NCBI GenBank assembly: GCA_043798355.1
Contig: JAZDOT010000025.1
Coordinates: forward strand, 1 to 15,700
Source of the DNA: JAZDOT01 sp043798355
GTDB lineage: Bacteria > Patescibacteriota > Gracilibacteria > Peribacterales > Peribacteraceae
Direction of reading: 5' to 3'
DNA length: 15,700 bases
The notes under the pieces are model-generated. The model searched no databases. It was not told the DNA's origin and was given only the letters and a program-made list of their open reading frames with translations. The position numbers and the translations under genes are program-made. Shown piece after piece: positions 1 to 5,575 of the stretch. How positions within the stretch are numbered: position 1 is the first letter of the stretch; each line of letters opens with the position of its first letter.

Positions 1-1
1 C

Positions 2-2335
2 TCCATGCATGCCCGCGTGAATGGAAATACCGTCACCGTGCGCTTCCGCTCGCCGTATGATTCCACGCTGGTTGCCCTCACGAGCTGGCGCGGGATGGCA
101 ACGGCTGCAGGAGTGGAGCACGCAGGCGGCGGGGAGGACAGCTCCGTCACGCTGCAGATGCCGCCTGATGCTCCCATCGGCGGATACAACATCGAGCTCT
201 TTGCGAATAACGGACTGCAGAGAATCCTCTCGACGGCGATGCGCTGGGAAAATAACCGCCTCACGCTGGATCATCCACAGCAGCGGTGGTACGAAAGCGA
301 GGAAGCGGGAACGGTCTCCAGTGTGAAAGTGGCCGCCATCCGCGGCGTGAACATCGTCTTCGCCGCGTCCACGGCGGAGGCGGAAACAACGGTCCGGATC
401 GACGGGGGCGGGATGATGAGCACGGCGTCGTTCACGCACGAAGGCGGCGTGGTTATGGACAGCGGCGTGGTCACGTTCGATGCCAGGAACAGGAGCGGCA
501 GCTACACGCTGCACCTGCTTGCGGGGAACGAGGAACTGGACAGCGTCCCGCTCTGGTGGGACGCCGGAACGAAGACACTGGCACTGGAGGATGGGCATGA
601 TGTCTGGACGCCTGCAGCGCCCCCCGTGTCCGCAGAGCGGATGACGCTCACTGCCGCTGTCACGAACGCAATGGATGACGACGCACTCCAGAGGATCACC
701 GTCGACAGCGTCACGGAGGCAGTCGAGAAAGAGCTTGCGATGACGACGACCGTCTATTCCGATGCCTCTCTCCAGAGAGCGACGAAGATCGAACTGCTGC
801 AGAAATCCGCGCTCAATGTCCCCTACGAGGAAATGCTACGACACTTCTACCGGGCCTACCCCGACCTCGATCCGGCCAATTTTTCCGCTGTTGTCGAGCG
901 GAGATGTGCCGCGGATCCCACGACTTCGCACTCTTCCCACGAACAGAGTATCATTCAGATGCGAAACGATCTCGCAGGGGATTTCGCCCGCAGTCTCGCC
1001 GTCTATGAAGAACAGGTCAGCTCCGTTCTCTTGAGTGCCACGCAAGTCATCTACGGCATCCGACAGGGCGGCGATCCCTCCGCTCTCATCCAACGCGTGC
1101 AGGACGGTCTCACGCTGTGCGCGCAGATCCACTACCTCAACGAACTTGCCTCCATCGGCATTCGCATTCCGGATCTCGATGTCTTCCTCGCGGAAGGCCG
1201 GAGGTTGGCGTCAGCCGAGATGGACAGGATGCTGTTTCGTCAGGATCAGAACACGCACAACGGGGAAATCGAAAATTGGCAGGCCGATAGCAAAGCGTGG
1301 CAGATCGCGAACGGGCAGAGTCCGGCGGATATTCTTCCCGTCGCCACGGCTGGGGACGGATACTGCAGAGGCAGCGTTTCTTCCAGCGAAGCGCGCCGCC
1401 TCGATCGCGCGCTGCGCCTCATGCAGACGGCATTCGCGCAGGCGACGGACCGCCGCGTGCAGGTCGCACTCGCAACAAGCGGACAAGCCGCTTCCCAGCG
1501 CTCCCGGACGCTCCCGGACGGCACAACGGAGATCACAGTGACGCGGGAGGAGATGGAAGCGACTGCGGGGCACATCGATGCAGGCATCAGCGCAAACGCG
1601 GGGAACGCCGCGGAAGCGGTCAATGTCATCTCGCGGGAGCTGGTGGCGAGGGCGAATGAAATGATAGGAACCGAGACAGGTGAGGAACTTATTTTTGGAG
1701 AAGAGTTATCACGATATTTTCGAGAACATTCCGGTCTCTTTACAACGAGCTTCTTAGAGTCTTTACGCCAAATTGCCTCGCAGGATAACGGCATCTCCCC
1801 GGAAGAAAACACAAGTCCGACCGACCCTGTCGCTGAAGAAAATGAAATACTGCACGCATATGTTGTATCAAGACCGCTGTTGTTGCCGCCACAGAATATT
1901 CTGGCAAGCCACATGTTCATTGTTACAAATGCAAAATATCTCGGCGATCCCGATGCAACGATCTTCTCTTACGGAGAAGATGCCAATGGCATGCTCGACC
2001 GGCTGGACGATTCAACGTATAGAGCCGATCTGGGGGCATGGAACCTGCTCAGAGGGAATAACAATCCCGATGGCATTGCTCACATCGATGCACATCTCAT
2101 TCCCGCGACCAATGCTACTGTAACGCAATTGGCAGAATCCTTTTTGAAAACCGAAGAATACGACTTCCGCGGTCCCAACTGCATTAGTGCAGCTCAAGCG
2201 ATTATCAGTGCATCCGCATCTTTGCCAGTCTCGCTACCAGGAGAAGGAGACAGACTTTTTTCGATATGGTTCAACCATATCGGACAAGAGGACTACACTA
2301 AAATCCAATTCGACAACAATCCTCTTACCCCCTAA
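2..2335 (+). CDS. Large multidomain protein with Ig-like repeats and a C-terminal papain-like domain (5' partial)
   Basis: The frame is open to the left window edge. The first ATG (position 5) falls inside a beta repeat, so the true start is upstream; residues here are counted from that ATG. Two related beta-rich segments are visible at about 1-90 and 105-195. Both end in a G-Y/S-Y strand, a paired aromatic/Trp strand and a T/L-rich strand (residues 59-90 and 164-196). Residues 205-560 are mostly helical and rich in Ala, Glu and Arg. The last part (about 615-776) has His636 opening a hydrophobic strand, a second strand near 652-657, a strand with His693 and His697, and Asn725-Cys726 opening a helix. 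That order is typical of permuted NlpC/P60 or LRAT-like cysteine enzymes; this is inference from motif order only. GC falls from about 70% (1381-1440) to about 37% (1681-1740) near residue 560. No family name is assigned. A membrane-protein gene follows 14 bases downstream. Confidence 0.8.
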   Translation, partial: SMHARVNGNTVTVRFRSPYDSTLVALTSWRGMATAAGVEHAGGGEDSSVTLQMPPDAPIGGYNIELFANNGLQRILSTAMRWENNRLTLDHPQQRWYESEEAGTVSSVKVAAIRGVNIVFAASTAEAETTVRIDGGGMMSTASFTHEGGVVMDSGVVTFDARNRSGSYTLHLLAGNEELDSVPLWWDAGTKTLALEDGHDVWTPAAPPVSAERMTLTAAVTNAMDDDALQRITVDSVTEAVEKELAMTTTVYSDASLQRATKIELLQKSALNVPYEEMLRHFYRAYPDLDPANFSAVVERRCAADPTTSHSSHEQSIIQMRNDLAGDFARSLAVYEEQVSSVLLSATQVIYGIRQGGDPSALIQRVQDGLTLCAQIHYLNELASIGIRIPDLDVFLAEGRRLASAEMDRMLFRQDQNTHNGEIENWQADSKAWQIANGQSPADILPVATAGDGYCRGSVSSSEARRLDRALRLMQTAFAQATDRRVQVALATSGQAASQRSRTLPDGTTEITVTREEMEATAGHIDAGISANAGNAAEAVNVISRELVARANEMIGTETGEELIFGEELSRYFREHSGLFTTSFLESLRQIASQDNGISPEENTSPTDPVAEENEILHAYVVSRPLLLPPQNILASHMFIVTNAKYLGDPDATIFSYGEDANGMLDRLDDSTYRADLGAWNLLRGNNNPDGIAHIDAHLIPATNATVTQLAESFLKTEEYDFRGPNCISAAQAIISASASLPVSLPGEGDRLFSIWFNHIGQEDYTKIQFDNNPLTP

Positions 2336-2349
2336 CTCCCACTGGGCTC

Positions 2350-2721
2350 ATGACAATCAGTACCATCACCAAACGGCTTACCAACACAATCTTTGTTGTA
2401 CTTGGTGCAATCCTAGGGTTTCTATTTTTTCCCTTATTGTTTGTTTTCATAGACTGGATCCAGTCTGGGAGAATTCCAAACTTTGAGGCAACAGACGGCA
2501 TTCTCATTGGCTTGTATTACCTAGCTCCTGCACCATTCTTCATGATACTTTTGATTGCTTTATTATTATTGCATGCCACCAGGAATTGGAAAATTCTTGA
2601 AAATACACGCTCTTCATTGGTACTCGGATTGATATTGGGCATTTGTACGGCGCTCATTGAGATACCATTCCACATATTTTTTGGATGGCTTTTTGGTTTC
2701 AATCTCATGCTTCCAGCATAA
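2350..2721 (+). CDS. Small multi-pass membrane protein, candidate immunity partner
   Basis: This is a 123-residue protein of unknown family. Hydrophobic segments lie at about 13-35, 49-75 and 88-118, the last long enough to be two helices, giving three or four membrane spans. Short charged loops separate them (around 36-48 and 76-88). The ATG lies 14 bases after the stop of the large upstream protein, and there is no convincing Shine-Dalgarno sequence, so the two are probably co-transcribed. A strong terminator follows 29 bases after the stop. The gene is AT-rich (about 37% GC at 2401-2460), matching the C-terminal domain of the upstream gene and unlike the rest of the window. Position and composition suggest it arrived together with that domain and may protect against it. 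That role is inference. It could also be an unrelated small membrane protein. Confidence 0.7.
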   Translation: MTISTITKRLTNTIFVVLGAILGFLFFPLLFVFIDWIQSGRIPNFEATDGILIGLYYLAPAPFFMILLIALLLLHATRNWKILENTRSSLVLGLILGICTALIEIPFHIFFGWLFGFNLMLPA

Positions 2722-2749
2722 CTTTTAGAAAATCAGTCATTCTCCCAAC

Positions 2750-2774
2750 CCCCGTCTGCACGGACGGGGTTTTT
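2750..2774 (+). terminator. Rho-independent terminator
   Basis: A perfect 7-bp stem (ccccgtc at 2750-2756, gacgggg at 2763-2769) with a 6-base loop is followed directly by five T. It closes the plus-strand transcript of the large protein and the small membrane protein. On the minus strand no T run follows the stem, so it probably does not serve the TrmB-like gene. Confidence 0.85.
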
Positions 2775-2810
2775 ATCATGAAGCGGCAAACGCCGTAACC
2801 TCTCGGCCTT

Positions 2811-3869
2811 TCACCATGAATGAAACTCGGGCAAATCCTTTGCATCAAATTCCGGCGCAGCTGTGGCAGCGATAGCCATTCCCTTTTCACGAGTACGCTG
2901 GAGAGTTAAATTATAGTTGTGCCGATAGAACCCGTATGTCACCCAACCCGCGAGGAGAGCACAAACAACGAAAACAACGAGACTTTTCCGCCCAACAAAA
3001 AACTCCCGCAAGGATACCATTCTTGTACGCAGATTGACCGAAGAGCCCGTATCCGGCATCTCCGTTGACGATATATGCCTCTGATCTTTGATAGCCCTCC
3101 ACTCCCGCTCGAAGACCGCCCGCTCCATCTTCGCGAGCTCCGGATAGTGAATGAAACAGGCGCGCATCTCGTCGTGATTGAAGCAAGCCACCGTGCGCCC
3201 TGCGAGAATCTTCTCGAAAGCGAAGGGGAAGTGCCCCTCGGGGAGCAGGACCGTCTCGCGGTACTCGAAGGGGTCTCTGGAGCGGAAACGACGGCCGAGC
3301 AGAGTATCTTCCGCGATGATGCGGGAGAAGATCTTGCGCTTGTGGCGTTGCCGGAAGTGCTGCACGCGGAATACGCGGAGAGGGTCTTCCTCCTCGCGGC
3401 ACCGGACCGGAACGTACTGGAGGAGGAGTCCGTCATTCACAACATCGAGAAGCTTCATATACGCCTTCTGCATCCCCTCTTCGCCCTCGAAGTACTCCAT
3501 CTCCGGCCGCGTGGCATCGCGCTTGAGAGAGGCGACAAACGACTCGAAATCCTGCTCCTTGCGCTTCAGGAGCTCGCGCTTCTCGGCCATATCGCGCTTC
3601 ATCCACGAAACGATGGCTTCGAGAGACTTCACGAGATACTTCGGCGCGTCGTTGATAATCTCGCGTATGACGATATTGCGCTTCAAAAGCTTCTTGAGGG
3701 ACTGATCCAGCACCCCCGTGCTCTTGCCCGTCTTCGCCGCGATCTCCCTCAGGGTCAGCGCATCTTCCTCCAGGAGTTTCCTGAGGATGAGGAGTTCCGT
3801 CGCCGCGAAGCCCGCCTCTGTGAGATAGGCTTCGATACTGGCAGGGAGTCCGGTCACGCAAATGATCAC
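2811..3869 (-). CDS. TrmB-like transcriptional regulator with a C-terminal membrane anchor
   Basis: This 352-residue protein has a winged helix-turn-helix at about 22-80, a charged helix likely to form a coiled coil at 84-118, and a TrmB-type effector region from about 122. The region opens with the family-like Y-F-E-G-E-E-G...Y pattern (126-137). Unusually for this family, a single hydrophobic segment at about 296-314 follows, with a roughly 38-residue tail that would lie outside the membrane. The gene is 37 bases downstream of pilT and may be read with it. The start given is GTG. A possible promoter (TTTACA, 16 bases, TAGAGT) overlaps that GTG, which would favour the second GTG at 3857 and a 348-residue product. 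TrmB proteins usually sense sugars and control uptake or metabolism genes; the effector here cannot be told. The regulator assignment is fairly secure, the membrane anchor likely. Confidence 0.82.
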   Translation of the reverse strand: MIICVTGLPASIEAYLTEAGFAATELLILRKLLEEDALTLREIAAKTGKSTGVLDQSLKKLLKRNIVIREIINDAPKYLVKSLEAIVSWMKRDMAEKRELLKRKEQDFESFVASLKRDATRPEMEYFEGEEGMQKAYMKLLDVVNDGLLLQYVPVRCREEEDPLRVFRVQHFRQRHKRKIFSRIIAEDTLLGRRFRSRDPFEYRETVLLPEGHFPFAFEKILAGRTVACFNHDEMRACFIHYPELAKMERAVFEREWRAIKDQRHISSTEMPDTGSSVNLRTRMVSLREFFVGRKSLVVFVVCALLAGWVTYGFYRHNYNLTLQRTREKGMAIAATAAPEFDAKDLPEFHSW

Positions 3870-3895
3870 TCTACCAAATTTTTCGTGGATGTAAA
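3868..3895 (-). promoter_or_regulatory. Possible promoter of the TrmB-like gene
   Basis: On the minus strand TTTACA (3890-3895) and TAGAGT (3868-3873) are 16 bases apart, in the short gap after pilT. The -10 box overlaps the GTG at 3869, so a transcript from it could only use the GTG at 3857. The match may be chance. Confidence 0.35.
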
Positions 3896-3906
3896 GCGTT
3901 CAGTGA

Positions 3907-4935
3907 TCAATCCTGAAAGGCTCTCAGAGCAGTTTCTTTCGAGATTCGACCACCTTTGAGGAGACGCTTGCTATCCTGTTCAAATGTAAACATACCGCTT
4001 CCCCGTCCGACCTGAAGCACGGACGACAGTTCCTGCAGGCGGTTATCGCGGATGATGTGCGCGACGGCGGGCGTATTGATGAGGAGTTCCCGAAGCGCCA
4101 CCCGTCTGCCCCCCTCCAGCGGAAGGAGGCGCTGCGCGATGATGGCGCGGAGCGACAGGGAGAGTTGGAACCGGATCTGCTGCTGCTGATGAGGCGGGAA
4201 GACATCGATAATGCGGTTCACCGCCTGCACGGCGTTCGGGGTGTGGAGGGTCGCGAAAATGAGATGACCCGTCTCCGCGAGCGTGAGAGCGGCGGCGATG
4301 GTCTCGAGGTCGCGCATCTCCCCCACCATGACGATGTTCGGATCCTGACGGAGCACACGCCGGAGAGCCTCGGCAAACGAGAGGAAATCCTCGCCGAACT
4401 GGCGCTGGCGGATGATGCTCTTTCCCTCCGGAAAGATGAATTCGACCGGATCTTCCAGGGTCACGATGCTGACGGCGCGTTCCGCATTGATATGCTGGAT
4501 CATGGCGGCCATGGAGGTGGATTTTCCGGCGCCGGTCGGCCCCGTGAAGAGGACGAGACCGCTTTGGAGCATGCAGAGATCGGTCATCTCCTGCACAAAT
4601 CCGATACTGGAGAGCGAAGGAATCTGATCCGGGATGACACGGGCGGCGAGACCCAGGTGCCCGCGCTCAAAATGACAGTTGATGCGGAGCCTCACACCGC
4701 TCTTCAGAGCGTACGAGCAGTCGATCTCGCGCTCTCTCTTCAGACGCGCGAACTCTTCCGCGGAGAGGAGGGCATGAATGAAATGTTCCAGCGATGTATC
4801 CGTGCACTTCTCTTTCCCCTGTGAAACCAGAGCGCCGTCGATCCGAAAGAGGAGAGGCTTCCCGAAAACCAGGTGCACATCCGACGCACCCGCCCGCCGC
4901 GCGTCTCTGAAGACATCATTGGGGTTCGAAGCCAT
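3907..4935 (-). CDS. pilT: PilT-type twitching motility ATPase
   Basis: This 342-residue protein is a GspE/PilT-family secretion ATPase that powers type IV pilus retraction from the cytoplasmic side of the inner membrane. An N-terminal PAS-like domain (1-100) has the ASDVHL motif near the start. The RecA-like domain has the Walker A motif GPTGAGKS at 132-139, the Asp box EDPVEF at 161-166, Walker B with catalytic glutamate in VGEMRD at 204-209, and the His box TGHLIFATLHT at 222-232. Length is normal for PilT (about 340-370). PilB is longer and has a Cys4 zinc site, which is absent here. No other pilus genes lie in the window. The ATG at 4935 sits exactly 6 bases after a good -10 box, so it is likely translated from a leaderless mRNA. 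The TrmB-like gene follows after 37 bases. Confidence 0.95.
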   Translation of the reverse strand: MASNPNDVFRDARRAGASDVHLVFGKPLLFRIDGALVSQGKEKCTDTSLEHFIHALLSAEEFARLKREREIDCSYALKSGVRLRINCHFERGHLGLAARVIPDQIPSLSSIGFVQEMTDLCMLQSGLVLFTGPTGAGKSTSMAAMIQHINAERAVSIVTLEDPVEFIFPEGKSIIRQRQFGEDFLSFAEALRRVLRQDPNIVMVGEMRDLETIAAALTLAETGHLIFATLHTPNAVQAVNRIIDVFPPHQQQQIRFQLSLSLRAIIAQRLLPLEGGRRVALRELLINTPAVAHIIRDNRLQELSSVLQVGRGSGMFTFEQDSKRLLKGGRISKETALRAFQD

Positions 4936-4941
4936 CGGATC

Positions 4942-4970
4942 ATTCTAGCAGATTTTGGCTTATACATCAA
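4942..4970 (-). promoter_or_regulatory. Promoter of pilT, probably leaderless
   Basis: On the minus strand TTGATG (4965-4970), a 17-base spacer and TAGAAT (4942-4947) form a good sigma70-type promoter. Six bases separate the -10 box from the ATG of pilT, which puts the expected transcription start on the A of the start codon. No Shine-Dalgarno sequence is present. Confidence 0.65.
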
Positions 4971-4988
4971 TTTGTCTTTCAGTTTTTG

Positions 4989-5181
4989 CCTCTCCCCCCT
5001 GTGCCCCTTCCCCGCCCTTCACCGACCCCTGCTCGGGGAGGGGGAGACTGCTTGATCATGTCTGTTACGAAAAGCTGAGATACTCCATGCATCACCTGAA
5101 GTGATCAGTGCAAGATGCGAAAGAGTGCTCCCCTCCCCGGGGAGACGTGTGGGTTGGGCGGGGAGGGGTCTGGGGGTGAGG
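4989..5181. repeat. Pair of inverted GC-rich palindromic repeats (BIME-like)
   Basis: Two related copies of a 54-58 base element face each other at 4989-5046 and 5128-5181, with about 80 bases between them. Reverse-complementing the second copy aligns it with the first: a cctc/ccccc start, a central cccc(t)ccccgccc block and a final ctc-ggggagggg-ag. Each copy can also fold on itself: ccccttccccg (5004-5014) with cggggaggggg (5034-5044), and cccctccccg (5130-5139) with cggggagggg (5159-5168). This is the layout of REP/BIME elements, which are usually present in many copies. No gene is visible between pilT and the stop at 5186. The structures could also end transcription of the small gene at 5186-5455. 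Confidence 0.75.
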
Positions 5182-5185
5182 AAAC

Positions 5186-5455
5186 TCAAGCCGCCCTCCG
5201 CAGATGATTGACCGCGCGCATCACCTTCTCGGTGTCCCCCTCATCCAACCCCCGATCCACCGCCTCCTCCAGACAGAAGGCCACCATATCCTCCTCCAAT
5301 TCCTTGGGGTCCATTTCCTCCCCCTGATCTTTCAACTCTTCGACCACATCCACACGCTCCTCGAGGAGGGCCAGAAGCTGCCGGTCGATCCTCTCCAGAT
5401 GTTCCTGAAGATCCGGAATAGTCGCCATAGTCGCGCGTATCTTGGCCAAGGACAT
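5186..5455 (-). CDS. Small helical protein resembling a chorismate mutase type II domain
   Basis: This 89-residue, strongly acidic and fully helical protein contains an L..hLeRIDRQLLALLEERVDVVEEL stretch (about 16-41) that matches the first helix of AroQ-type chorismate mutases (I-D-x-x-L-L-x-L-L-x-x-R). The Arg before ID and the Arg at the end of the helix are present. The later conserved Lys/Asp/Gln active-site positions cannot be placed with confidence, and the protein is at the short end for a full mutase. It may be a degenerate or repurposed member, or merely a look-alike coiled coil. An in-frame ATG at 5428 would give an 80-residue product starting just before the helix. It is divergent from ligA across 120 bases, and the inverted repeat pair lies just beyond its stop. 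No aromatic amino acid genes are near. Confidence 0.6.
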   Translation of the reverse strand: MSLAKIRATMATIPDLQEHLERIDRQLLALLEERVDVVEELKDQGEEMDPKELEEDMVAFCLEEAVDRGLDEGDTEKVMRAVNHLRRAA

Positions 5456-5559
5456 ACAAATTGCAAAAAAGAGGTGTTGCTTTTTTCTTGTTTTAGGAGC
5501 TTCTCACATGTTGGCCTATGCGAGAAAGATCAGACATTACTATCAAAGATAGCATCGGG

Positions 5560-5565
5560 TATCAT
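5560..5565 (+). promoter_or_regulatory. Possible -10 box of ligA
   Basis: TATCAT lies 10 bases before the chosen ATG of ligA, which would give a leader of about 4 bases. No clear -35 box is visible 16-18 bases upstream (the closest is TTACTA), and there is no Shine-Dalgarno sequence. Confidence 0.4.
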
Positions 5566-5575
5566 CTCTTCCATC

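Noticed and set aside
2750..2774. Bidirectional use of the terminator for the TrmB-like gene
   Set aside because: On the minus strand the stem is followed by gttggg rather than a T run.
3075..3959. Long open frame of 294 codons on the plus strand
   Set aside because: It lies antisense to the TrmB-like gene, which has clear domain motifs; the translation has no recognisable features and reflects GC-rich codon bias.
4057..4824. 255-codon open frame on the plus strand
   Set aside because: It is the antisense shadow of pilT, whose Walker and His box motifs are intact.
4989..5181. CRISPR array or transposon gene in the repeat region
   Set aside because: Only two copies, in inverted orientation, with no regular spacers and no transposase frame; a REP-like pair fits better.
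5204..5575. In-frame N-terminal extension of LigA
   Set aside because: The extension lies antisense to the small helical gene, has no LigA similarity, and a -10 box precedes the ATG at 5576.
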